DNA of 64,000 nt, taken from positions 5,456,001-5,520,000 of the forward strand of contig NC_026505.1 in NCBI RefSeq assembly GCF_000182925.2, given 5' to 3'. The first letter of the stretch is position 1, and every line of letters begins with the position of its first letter. Source of the stretch: Neurospora crassa OR74A (Eukaryota; Ascomycota; Sordariomycetes; Sordariales; Sordariaceae). Positions 33,201-44,892 of this stretch are shown in pieces. The notes below the pieces were generated by a model. The model saw only the letters and a program-made list of their open reading frames with translations. It was not told the origin of the DNA and made no database searches. A program made the translations under genes and the position numbers.

Positions 33201-36200
33201 GTCGGGCTGGTGGCTCGTCATGATGATAAACTTTTGTTGATGAGCAAGATGGTATCGATTCTGTGAGGTCGATGGCGAGTTGTTTACTCAGTGATAAAGA
33301 GGCTGGTAGTAAGATCAGCTTATCTCGTCAGACTGGAGACTAACGAGACAAACAAAGGATGACGTTGGATGAGCGGAGTTCTTATAGTTATGAGCCTCTG
33401 CATGCACTCGAGATCTCCAGATCCAAACGATTATGACTTACACAGAGACACTACCTCACCGCTAGACACCAAACTTTGCGCCATATCCTGACGTAGCATT
33501 TTCTAAGCAGGTGTTTGGCATTCCTATCCCATACCCGAAGCCGTTCCAGAGGGGTCTGCTGATCGACGTGGTTGACCGGTGATGATGCCGCTACTCTGGG
33601 ATGGAGGGTATGTTGGACCATCAACGCCCTTTGGCCGGTACCATGGCACTCCCAAGCATATCGCGGTTGGGCCGAGGGCACACAAAAGACGGGCCTATGT
33701 TGCCAGCGAAGTAAGCCTACCCAGGTTCGACCCTGTATCAGAAACTGCCCTAGCTCCCTTTCTGGAAGACGTCTTCCGCCTCGTCTCGGCTGTGGTCATC
33801 CTGTTCTTTGCAGCAGCAACATGGACATCCATCCTCGAGAGATTATCCCAAGCAAGATGCACTATCTTGCCGAGTCCGCGATCCCGCACATTGCATTGGA
33901 CGCTGCAGCTACCCGGCTCTGAGCTGTGCATCGAATGGCAACAAAACTTTACTACGGTCCTGATTGGAAAAGTCCATAGTCCGGCTTACTTGTGTCGACA
34001 TGCTGATTTTTTCTTGGCCTGGACTACAATAATAGCGGATGCGTGCATACACTTCCTCCAGTAGCACGCAGAAAGGCGGGCAAGGAGCGCCCAATAGACC
34101 AACTTCTGCTACCTGACCGGGAACTCCATTACCTGCCCACGACAAGGACTCACAATGCTCCCCCCATCAACCTATTCTATATTGGTACAGTGAGAAGTCG
34201 TTCGGGCTCAAACTGTCCACATGTGGCTTCACCTCCAAGCTATGAGACAACACCAAGTCGACACATCAGGATACTGTCTCAGCAAGCACATCATCCACCC
34301 CTCATGACGCACCTACCAGTAAGGTCGGCTTATACCGAATCCAGCGGATAAAGTCACTTATAGTTCGGATAGCAAGGCCGGATATTGCCCCAACCTGCTC
34401 AAACTTGTTCGTTCCCCGCCATTCCTTCAGGCAATACTTTACATTCTCTTCCTGTTTTTTGGTTGGTCATACCATCGAAGTATTCAAGGCCCCCCCAAAA
34501 CATGATGTCCTGTGTCCCATGGGTCCGCCTTTCGAGATTTCATCGATCATTCGAGGAGAGTGGTGCGACCAATCAGACTATACTCGAAACCTCCCCATCA
34601 AGAATCTGCGCTTTCGCAGGTCTTTGCAGTTTCCTTACTATTCAACGATAGCCTAAGGATGAACCTTTCACGGTTCTCGATGCAGGGTCAACACACCGAT
34701 CAATTTGTGACAAGTCAAGTGTCACTTAACCATACATGTGTGCGTCGACATAGAAGCTTCGTCATGTGCCGGTCACCTCACTCGTCAGTGAGGCCAAGAG
34801 CTAGACCATTATCAACTGCCACCCCAGCATCCTCGCTACGCCTGCATTGTCTCACTTGGTTTTTATGTGGGGTGCGCAACACTGACAACCCATTTGTCTT
34901 TAGCAGAGTGAAGACTAAGGGCTTCAGAGGATACCTGGCCCATGTATAAGAGCCGCCTGTTACACATGGTTTAGTTATTATGCTACTCCGCCAGACCCCC
35001 CAAACAAGCAAGCTTGCCTGGTATAGTGAGCTCCGTCGTGGAATAGCGCTTTCGAATTTACCAGGTGGCTCTTGTAAGGACTGAGTACTGATATGGTCAA
35101 TCCATTTTGGTAAAGCGTTCGAATAATGGTATGTTAACTAGTTTTGATCGCTTCTCTGTATAACTATACCGATTGGGCGAGAAAGACCTTCCTTATCAAA
35201 ATTCAAGCGCGGAAGTATGCTATGACGAGGATAACGACATATTTTAGGGCGCTTAGCACTAGAGGTGGGAATAGGAACATGGGGCTGAACTGGACCAAGG
35301 TCTTTTTATACGGATGCATACTCAGCACATTCTAGCCTTGGCGGTCACCATTTCTCACTCACCATTCATCTCTCTCCGTCTTGGAAGGAATGACTTGGCA
35401 GTTTCGGCTACCTGCCGAACAGAAAGAAATACTCGACATGCGGTTGGCGGCACAGCTCACCGGTCAACCTTGCGAGTTCTCATGCTCTCATTCCCCAACT
35501 CCGTGTGCAGTACCCTACAGTGTGTGGGCGCGACTCCGAAATCCATTACAGGAAAAAGGCCCACAGACAGCCTCCAGAGTCTGGGCGCTGCCCTACGTTG
35601 ATTAAAATGGCGGATTCGAGGGAAGGACGGGAAGGAAAAAGGAAGGAAAAGCCGCACACTCAAATGCCGTAGTGTTATGACATCTACATAGTCGAAAGGG
35701 GAAAACTTTCAGAATTAACGACGATGGGCATTATCGACGACTTGTGGCTACAGTAAGTCTCTATTCTACTCTCACCGTTACCTACCATACGCTGCCATTG
35801 TTATATGCTCCGCCCATTGTTCTCCTCATTTTGCATGAACGATCCCCCTTCTTCCCTTTCACATTCAACACTCTCTCACCTGAAAAAGCAAAGAGACCAG
35901 CTGCTGCATCTCATACAGTGAACATCTGCGCATTGTGTGCATGTAGCTAGTACAATAGCTGTCATACGTGCGGCATAAAGGGAAAGCCATATCTTTCCTA
36001 CGTCAAGCACTGTGTCCGGAACCTCAACTCCAAGACATCGGCGGCGGCACGGATCAAGGCCTCGACCAGTACCTGTGGGCTTAGAGTTGAAATGTTTCAG
36101 GTGATAAGGAGACAATTGGATGGGATCGATGGAAATTTGGAAAAGAAAAAGTTTCTTCCCGCGCCTTTTCTTCAGCTCTTCCAATATGCGCAGAGTAATT

Positions 36201-38344
36201 CACGTCATCAACAATCGAGTGAACGAGGATTAGGTACGCTGAATGGAGAGATTGACGAACAACGGGGTAGTGTCCTAAAGGACGGGCTCCAAGTCACGGC
36301 AAGGCAATCTGGATGGATGATCTTGATGACTGACAAGGCTCAATCATGCAAGGCAAAGGCAACCACAAGGCGACCGCGCTCGTCGACCGGTCTGCTCTGC
36401 ATCAGCTATTATCTTCCGTCTTCGTCTTTTGTTTTGGCTCTGAGTAACAGCAAGCAGGTAAGGCGAGCGTTGGGCCTCAATTTAGTGGGGGGGGGGGGGG
36501 GGGGGACAAGTGACGGGTTGGAGCCAAAGCTCCCATTTGCCTGGAGTCGGTGACCGGAACCGGACTGACCGACCGGACTGGACTGGCTCGATTCAATTGA
36601 TGAGCGATGCGGCGATTGCAGAGCAGAGGTGGTTCGGGTGTCATGCCATGAGGCTGATCATCTGGTATGACATCGGGAATGGGGAGAAGCGGGTTGAAGC
36701 GCTGGAACCGCGGTTAATGCGGTTCTGTGATGGGTTGAGGTACGTATGTCCGTCCGTCCGTCCGTACGTGCCAACTTGCAGCTACAATGCTTACACTTTG
36801 ACACTCGACTATTTCCCTCAACCCCAGGCTGGGTGGGTAGTACACCCGTGCGGATGTTGGTTGATGGGTAGTCTAGGTAAGGGATGGATAGATGTACATA
36901 CCTAAGATACCTAGGAAAGTATCGGCCTGTATGTTCATCTCACCTATGGACTGCTGCTGTCTTGACAGTCACGTCAACTTGGCCGTTTACCCGCGCATTC
37001 CTACTGCCTCAGTAGTTACTCTACTACCTAATTCCTGTTGCGGAACGTGGGGGAAACAAAAGCATATGGCCACAACCTTGGGGGATTCGAGTCGCAGGAT
37101 TTACCTCGACCTCCATCCCGTTCATCTTGTCAGACCCTTCGGCAGATGTCCCTGTCCCATTTCCTTACTCCGGAAGGGAACCCGATGATAGCTACCTACC
37201 GAAATGCCCCATACATGTACACCGATCTGTTCGTTTGGCTACATACTACACCCTCGCTGATTACCTAGCTATCCATTCGGCATTCTCCATCGCGGGGGGG
37301 GGGAATCAAAAGGAACGTCGCCAGCCCTTACCCGCCCCGTCGCCAAGCAGCTGATCAGATCAGAGATCGCGCTCAAACTCGCCATTACCCGCTCTAGCTA
37401 TCCGGCCAAGATCCCGACCAGGTCTCGACCGGGGTCCGGAAAGAGTCCGAATAAGGTCACAAGCCAAACCGCCTGCGTGCTTGCCTTACCTTCAACTGTA
37501 CAGCTTGCCGCTGTAAGCACGACACATGGACTGGAGCTAACTAGGAAGCAAAGAACTAGGGAAGTGCCTACGGCGGATGCTGGCTGCCTTTACTTCCGTC
37601 AGTTCCGTCTAGAGTCGCAGCCTGGTGAGCCGAGTACGCTTATGGGGGTAGGTATTTGGCCTTTTTCGATATGGAGATGGGTATAGTATATCCGTGGGTC
37701 AAGTTTTCTTGGCTTAAATGGCCCGCCTGGGTCTTGATTTAGGTGCCTATCTATGTACTATTTTCGTCTTGAGAAAGTTCAATTCCGAAGTACGGAGAAA
37801 TGCCTACCTATCCCTAGGTAGCCTCCTACTATCTCTAGGTAGGAAGATCCCGCACCCGCTCTAGGTGGGCTTGTGTCAATGCTAAGTACCCAAGGCGGGA
37901 GCCGCATGAAGCATGTCGTTGACGGTTAGTTAGGAATCTTAGACGCGGAGAAAAGCCATCCAGCAAGGCGGGACGTGGGTTGGAATCCCACAAGCGGGCA
38001 GAGGGAGAAAGAAGCCTTATAGGAACATGTAGTGAACAGACATATGGAGATGAAGTGAAATAGCCCGAGTCAAGTGCTCCAGGTCCCGATCCACACGTTT
38101 GCATCACGTACAAAGAGGGTAGTAGTCAACTCTATCCCTCATAGTTCCTCCCAGGCAACAGAGTCTCAACATTTCACAGCTGTCATCGCACTTGCAACAA
38201 AAGCTTTGCGTTGTTGCTTCACGAAGCTTTCTCTTTTGCGCACTTCCACGTTTCGCGTTCACAACAAAAGCCAAGAGGTTAAGTATGGTTATTCGGTGAA
38301 TGAGGTCCGTCCCTCTCTAGATGACGACCTATGTACCTTTCCCA
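30219..38344. other. Long region without a supportable gene
   Basis: About 8 kb. It is not strikingly AT-rich, so it does not look like a heavily RIP-mutated repeat, and I recognised no transposon domain. Open frames here (for example 31406-31888 plus and 36092-36553 plus) lack domains and splice support. It contains G19 at 36487-36505, a CCGT repeat near 36748-36767, and many TACCTA/CTAGGTA runs after 36.7 kb. Noncoding RNAs cannot be excluded. Confidence 0.45.
36487..36505 (+). repeat. G19 homopolymer
   Basis: Nineteen consecutive G residues in noncoding DNA. Confidence 0.9.
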
Positions 38345-38345
38345 A

Positions 38346-38500
38346 CCTACCTACCTACCTACCTACCTACCTACCTACCTACCTACCTACCTACCTACCT
38401 ACCTACCTACCTACCTACCTACCTACCTACCTACCTACCTACCTACCTACCTACCTACCTACCTACCTACCTACCTACCTACCTACCTACCTACCTACCT
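38346..38500. repeat. (CCTA)n microsatellite, about 39 copies
   Basis: Uninterrupted tandem CCTA for about 155 bp. It ends about 12 bp from the predicted stop codon of the small minus-strand gene at 38513. All reading frames through it are open and would encode Thr-Tyr-Leu-Pro repeats, which I treat as an artefact. Confidence 0.95.
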
Positions 38501-38512
38501 CCTCCACAACAT

Positions 38513-38873
38513 CTACTCTTCTTGTCCTTGTTCCATGTCCACCTCTCTAAACGCCCTAAAATCATCCTCGGTATATCCTTGATTCGCTACGAGAGGAAAT
38601 CCATTGGGTTTAGTCCGTCATTATCAGAAGAGAGTTGTATGCTAGGAGTGTAGAGGTAGGTAGGTACTTACTGTACGGCTCGAACTTGGCAAGCTCGTCC
38701 CATCGCTTGTTTTGCAGGTGGTCCGAGGCTGTGTGCAAGGTGCCTTGCGGGAGGTATATACTGTGTTGGACGCCTTTGTCGTCGGTGTAGACCATGTTGT
38801 TGGGTTGTGCTGTTTGGATGGGGGTGTTCAAGGGCTTGAACGTTTCGGTTTTTGCTTCTTGTCTTGATTCCAT
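38513..38873 (-). CDS. Small protein related to the secreted protein at 39690
   Basis: Proposed minus-strand exons 38873-38672 and 38586-38513 give 91 residues. The donor is GTAAGT at 38671, the acceptor is CGTAG, and ACTAAAC in the intron can serve as branch site. It shares with the next gene the block LNTPI-x-TA-x-x-N, then a run of about 45 residues with a conserved spacing of D, Y, L and AK, and an ending resembling G-x-T-x-DD. It starts at an internal ATG ([12 protein letters not shown]) and lacks an obvious signal peptide, so a further 5' exon or loss of the original start is possible. The product is of unknown function. Confidence 0.4.
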
Positions 38874-39689
38874 GATGAAGCTTGGGAAGTCCTCGGAGTT
38901 GCGCAGGTTGAAAGCAGTTGGAAGCCGAGAGGGTACCAAAATTCGGACCAGTGTTGATATACCTCTAGGCAGGGCGGCTTGAGGGCGGGGGAGGTGGGCT
39001 TACTGAAGTATACTTGCGTCGTGTACCGGCCGGATGATCCTGCCTAGGTACTTTGATTGGATGCCTGCTCTACAATAGGTGCATATCTCCTACACCTTTA
39101 ATTTTCCATGGGCGTTTATAGCGAAATATCCGACTCAAAACCTGGAAGGTCGAGACGACGTTCATTGGATGAGAGGCAAGCAATAGTGAATTTTTCGTTG
39201 GAACATGAGCTAAGTCTAACTGTAACCGAACTGCAGGCTGCTTGGGTACCTAGGTAGACTTTATATCTTAACAACTGGAAATGGTCCTTTTGAAGAAATC
39301 TAACATAGAGGTACCTTTAGCACATTAGGTGATGATATCTTCAATGAAGCCAAAGGTATGCTTTCATTCATCATGTAAACTACCCAGCTACAGGTCTAAC
39401 ACGCAACAGCAAACCCACCAAATTGGTACCTAACCTATCACAAATCAACACGCTTAAAGTGGAGCGAATATATCAATCAAGCCTGTCATCGACCCTACGA
39501 TACACCCCGCTCTTCACTGCTTATAGAGTCAGGGCAGGTCGTTTTCTACTCGCGTTACTGCTTTGCTTACCTACCACCAGTTCCCTTACAGCGTCAACGC
39601 CACCAACGAAAGATATCAAGGCTTAGGCGTAGCTGTTGTTGGCTAAAGTAGGTAAGGGTGCTGGCGGCGCTCGCTATGTAAGGGGTCGT
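38874..39689. other. Spacer between the two related small genes
   Basis: It contains the decamer TACCTAGGTA at 39247-39256 and other TACCTA runs. No gene was supported. Confidence 0.45.
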
Positions 39690-40013
39690 CTAGATGTCAT
39701 CGATAGTGGGCCCGCGGTACTTGCTGGCCCATTTCGCCGCAAATTCCTCAGCGGGCAGATCTAGCAGGTCGGTCATGATTTGCATTCGTTCGGCCTCGGA
39801 GCCGGTGACGTAGTAGTCGTGCCCGTCAATGGTGGCTATGTTGATTGGGGCCGTCTCGATGGGGGTGTTGAGAGATCCCGAGCTCGTCAGGACGTTGCAA
39901 CCCAGGTCAGCGTTGTTGCAGTTGCCGCTGTCGAATCGCCGCGGAGAGATGGGTCCTGCTGTGGCAAGCCAGGCGGTGGCAGTCAGGAGAGAGAGGCTCA
40001 GTTTGAGATGCAT
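39690..40013 (-). CDS. Small secreted protein of unknown function
   Basis: Single-exon frame of 107 residues from the ATG at 40013. The N-terminus MHLKLSLSLLTATAWLATAG is a clear signal peptide, with cleavage likely after about residue 20, followed by PISPRR, where a Kex2-like dibasic RR occurs. Two cysteines (GNCNNADLGC) are present in the mature part. The body carries SGSLNTPIETAPIN and ends KYRGPTIDDI. No family was recognised. Its partner at 38513-38873 shares the NTPI-x-TA block and layout, which suggests a tandem duplication. Small secreted fungal proteins are often fast-evolving, so lack of a known family is not surprising. Confidence 0.6.
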   Translation of the reverse strand: MHLKLSLSLLTATAWLATAGPISPRRFDSGNCNNADLGCNVLTSSGSLNTPIETAPINIATIDGHDYYVTGSEAERMQIMTDLLDLPAEEFAAKWASKYRGPTIDDI

Positions 40014-41818
40014 ATTGAAAGATGGTGTGGGTGCTGTATGGCTGTCTGTGGTCTGGATGGACAGGAAGTGACAGACAGATAGATAGTATATGTCGACTGA
40101 CAGTGGGATGTGAAGCTAGCTCTTATAGACTGGCAACTGAAGCACCTGTCTCTATGTACGAACGCACCGCCCGAGCATGACCAGAAAGCGACCGAGTGTT
40201 GGCCGAAGCGCTACCACGTCACCGCTTTTGCCGCTGTGATAATCATCAAGTTTCGGGGGAATGTGTGCTGAAGGACTCATCTACGAATCTATATGCACTA
40301 TGAGTTACATGACATGGCCCGTTCTAGACTACGTATGTAGTAGAGGTAGGTACCGTGGTAGGTGGAACTCGACGGACTAGGCTACAACGTAGGTCTCTTG
40401 TCAACGTCGTATTATCTCGTATACTTTGGGCAACAGAGTTCTTGTTCGATACTGATTGGTGGGCAAGGGTCACTGCTGTGCTCGTTGGATCTACAAAGTT
40501 GACCATCTGACTAGCGCACCCGAAATGCTGGGACTGGTGAAGTCATGGCTTCATGACTATCTCCATACCCAAACTTCATGTGATTCTCCTAGTCCCTTGA
40601 CGCCAGCAGGAAATTCTGGCGGCAGCAGACTTCCAAACCGACCCGACTCATCGATGTTGGCGAGCTATTTGAGCTACTTTTACCTCGCCTTGTACTCAGC
40701 GAGAATTCTGCAGCATTGGCTGATACTCAAGACGTTACTCTGAGTTATATTTAGGCCGTAACCACCGAAAAGTACAGCCTGAAGCTTTTATCGAGTAACC
40801 TTGAGGAACTCCGAGCCAAAATCCTCCTGGAAGACTTGGCCCAAACATTCCGAGGCGCAATGACTTTCACTCGGTAGCTTGGTCACAGATTTGTCTGGAT
40901 CGATCCCCTGTAGGACTCTGTTGAAGACTGTGGTGTTAGCGCCTTATTCCTGAAAACAATGCATATTTGGCACAGGTTATGATTTATACTGAATCTTCTG
41001 TCACAGCGAGAAACGGCTTTCCCAGGGAGGAGACGAACAGGGAAACCACGATCCCGTTGAAGGGCTACGTGAGAAGGGGTGTATGGTCTGGCGAGAAGAT
41101 GATGAAAATCGAGCCTTTCGAGAAGACATCGGAGCGGCCCTGGTCGCCCTGATTATTGATTATATTTGGAGCAAATGTCAACTTTGATATGTCAACTTTG
41201 ATATGGGGCTGGCCACCCATGGACGGGGACCTCTTGCTTTGTCTGCTGGTAATTTCACGAAGAAAACATCACAGATCCAGAGTATGAAGAGGAGGGCTTG
41301 GTCTTGGCCTCAGCGCACAGCAGAACTCATGATGGGAAAACAGGGAACGTTTACAAACGAATGGGGATCTCGTACAATAAGACTATCCTGAACGGAGAGA
41401 GAATGAGCAAAATCATTGAAGGTGCAGAGGAGACGGTCACGGCGATCGGCCGAGAACATTGACGGTTGGATCTCCCGTATGTAAGTTCTTTGTGCCTTCC
41501 CAGTAATTTCGTTTCTTCTCCATCAGAGTAATTTCCAGATCCAAGACAGAATTGTTACTCTTGCAAAGAGCACGTTGATGGAAGGTGTGTGTGGGTACAC
41601 ATCAAGTATGAGGTCTTCAAATGGCAAGTGCTCCCATCCGTGACTTCCTCCTCTGGAATTATATGCACTTCTGGAGAATCTGTGCATGCAGCGATTTTCA
41701 GATGCAGTAGGTGCCACACAGCATTCTCCCCACGATTCATTTGAATCTGTCTTCTTACGTGTCCCCTTCCGCCTTCGCCACGCTTTTTGGGCAATGTCGA
41801 AGGCTTCGATCGCTGTTC
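40014..41818. other. Intergenic
   Basis: Upstream of the small secreted protein gene and of the coiled-coil protein gene. A 16-bp direct repeat, ATGTCAACTTTGATAT, lies at about 41176-41203. No gene was supported. Confidence 0.45.
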
Positions 41819-43208
41819 ATGGCAACCATAAACAAAAACCCAACATCACCCTTCCCAGAGTTTCTCCATCTTGGGAGCATCATGTCAACAATGCTGCGTT
41901 CCAAAATTGTCCCAAACACCGTCGTCATTGGGCCACCACCCCAAAAGCGCCGACCAAACGAGCCCTTGCCCAATGGTACCAAGCGGCAGCAGCAGCGTAC
42001 TTCTCCCAGGCTAGCCAACAACAAGAGGGTGACCGACAATGCTTCATCCTCGCGCCCTTCTGCTCCTCAGCCAAAGCCAGCTCAAACCTTCAAGGAGCGT
42101 CTCTTTTCTCGCCCACAGAAAAAGCGAAAGCCGACACCTGAGCCTGCAAAGGTCGATCTTCACTCCCGGCCCCAAACTACCATTGCCCCATTCTTCAAGA
42201 AGCTTCAAGCCGCATTTGGAGAAGAAACCCAGCCTGCTTCGAAGCAAAAGCAACAGCATAAACCACATGAAAAGAAATCAGATTACATCCGCGTTCCTCC
42301 TCCTCCTACTAAGCAGCAGCAGCAGCAGCAGCCAACAGTCCAAACCCGCAAGAGAAAACGTGAATCCCCTGTCAAACAAAGCAAACTCTCCTCTGAAACC
42401 GAAGACATGCTTGCCGAGCTCCGAGGTACGTAACTAACCACTCTCCACCCCTTTGCGATGTCCAAGACCAAATACACTGACAGCAATCCTACCCTCACCA
42501 ACAGCCCACTACCTAACAGCCGCCACGAATCTCCACTCCCACGCGCTCACCTCCCTCACCAAAGCGCACTCCCTCGTTATCAAAAAGCTCGACGACAGCA
42601 TCGGCTCCTCCGAAGAGAAGTTTCTCCAAGACGTCGAGAAGCGCGCCTCCAGGCTCTCACTGCCGTTGTCCGAGTTTGTTATTCGCTCTGATCAGCGCGG
42701 GAGTGATGGTGTAATGCGGAGTGAAAAGCATGTGATCAGCGACTTGGTGAAGAGGGTTGAGAAAAAGTTAGTGAAGGCGGAAACGGAAATGGAGGGGCTG
42801 TGGAGGGAATGGGTGGAGAGTGAGAAGGAGATGGAGAGGGTTTTGGAGAACGTTTTGAAGGAGGTTGAAGATTTAAACAAAGGCAAGAGCGGGAAGAAGG
42901 TGGATGGTGAGGGTGATGATCCGCCTGGGGCGAGCGGAGACGCTGGAAAGGCACTCGAAGCTGAAAAGAGCGATGACCGGGATATGTTGACCAAGTATGA
43001 GGAGGCTATCGAAGAGGAGGTTGAAAAGGCGGAGGAAGAAGTGACGAAGTTGACCCTTTCGACTTATCAGATGATGAAGGATCTTGAGAAGGTAAGGCTA
43101 TTCCAACCATTCACTCCGTGACAAGTACTGACATCCTTTTCTCAGGACTACCGGAAGGTAATCATCCCAGATTTGCACCTCTTCTATACCTCTATCGAGG
43201 ATGTTTGA
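41819..43208 (+). CDS. Coiled-coil, probably nuclear protein of unknown function
   Basis: Three exons, 41819-42425, 42505-43091 and 43146-43208, give 418 residues if the ATG at 41819 is used; 41882 is an alternative start. Donors are GTACGT and GTAAGG; acceptors are ACAG and TCAG. The first half is Pro/Lys/Gln-rich with basic clusters (PPPQKRRP, PQKKRKP, RKRKRE) and a poly-Gln run near residue 165. It includes TIAPFFKKLQ. The second half is alpha-helical: AHYLTAATNLHSHALTSL, then long charged heptad-like segments (EKKLVKAETEMEGLWREWVE in part, EEEVEKAEEEVTKL), ending DYRKVIIPDLHLFYTSIEDV. The layout resembles kinetochore, cohesion or spindle-pole proteins, but I could not assign a family. Confidence 0.65.
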
Positions 43209-44857
43209 TAAAAACACTGCCATGTAAAAGCTTCCTTATAATTGGATGCAAGAAACGCGAGGGGAAAAAATCCTCTCTTCACTAGGCGTGTCGTGTGAGT
43301 GCAGTTACCAAGAAAGGGGCCATCTCAGTGTGCACATCATGCTATGTTGATGTCGTGTCTAGTTGGATTTGGGCGGCTGCGAATCTTGACGAACTATTCA
43401 AAGCAAATGGAACTGAACTGAGCGAGTAGTCAATGGGAGAGTAAACATCGCAACATGACACCAAAATAACCTCTTTGTTGGAGTTTGTGATGACCAACTA
43501 GCACCCAGTCTTTGAATTTCTCTCTGGACCGTCTCGGTTAAACTGTTTGGCCCTCATTGACAACATTGACAACATGCTACCTACCCAGATCCCCTCATCA
43601 AGGTCAAGCTCCAGCTATACTCCACAAGTCCACCCTTCGTCCAAAGGTCGATCGCCATGGAACATCATCACATGTCACGGTCACCTGACACTGTTGTTTC
43701 TTACCTCTTTCCATTTATTTTTTCTCGTAGTAAATGAAACAAAACAAAGGAGCGGTGTTTGTGTTTGCTACCACGCGTAGCCATGATGGAGAATCGCATA
43801 ATTAATTGTCACCTTTATGTCGCGTCTGGGATGGCCTTCCGGGCTTTCCGGAGGAGGTTGGGAGGTTGGGAGGGGGGAGAAGGAAACTTATAGGTGAAGA
43901 GGCGGTGATGATGCGGTGTATGTACGTATCTATGTGCGTTCCTTACTGCACTTTAAGCAGAATTTTAATTACTGTATAAAACTCGCGGGGGGGGGTTTGA
44001 TTTTCAACTTGCCCGGTTTCAGGGAAATCAGGCATACTCCTAGGTAGTAATCTGTTAGGAAGGATACATACTGCGGCAACATTTATGCCCACCAGACAGA
44101 AACTGTAGGCAGGTATGCAAGACGGCAGCGATTTCGAATGTCTCCACCCCCTTCAGCGCTTCAGTTATCGAAATGAAAGGTTTAGAAAGGGAAGGGACTG
44201 GAGGGCAGGGAGGGCAGGGAGGGCATCAGAGAAATCGAACTGACAGCTGAGTAGTGTACTTCGGGGTAACAGCGCGTCTCTTCCACTTATTTTGAAGGAT
44301 ATGAAATGTACATTTTCGGGGCAGTATACCCACAGATTATTCTGCCTGATTTCCCCTGAAAGTTGATGATTAACCCCTGACTTTGTACGGTACATCTACA
44401 TCATCAGGGGCGTTGGAACGTGTATATCTGGAGTATGATGATGTGTGTGTATTATGTATTGTCACTCAAAGAATGCAAGAAATGACGAGGACCGCTGTTG
44501 AATGATGATCGTTGGGTGATAGGTATTATTTGGGGAACACTTTGATGAATCGCCGAGTTGTCAAGCGAGTAAGTGTAAGTCATGGAAGATAGAGAAGCTG
44601 TTCTGTTCTGTTCCGTAGAGGGAGTAAGCAAGATGTTAACTAGGAGTATACACACTTGTGAGAGAAAGCTTGGATGGTGGATTGATAGGCAGGATCATCA
44701 ATATGTTTGGTCCCCCAGCGTCAAATATGATGTTGATGGGATAGTCAGTCTACTTGGTGTCGTATTCAGCGTTCGCGTAGAGCTCTTGGACTATATGTTG
44801 ATGCTCGGGTTTTTTGGCCAACAATTGAATGCTTCCCCTCTGATTCGGTGTTCGGTT

Positions 44858-44892
<35 letters not shown>

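Noticed and set aside
37921-38005. tRNA-like T-arm (GTGGG TTGGAAT CCCAC)
   Set aside because: The loop deviates from TTCRANY, no A box was found at a proper distance and the acceptor strand has no partner upstream.
30219-38345. A RIP-mutated transposon as explanation for the gene gap
   Set aside because: Base composition is not clearly AT-rich and no transposase, reverse transcriptase or terminal repeat was recognised.
38321-38653. Open frames encoding Thr-Tyr-Leu-Pro repeats
   Set aside because: They are a by-product of the CCTA microsatellite, which is open in all frames.
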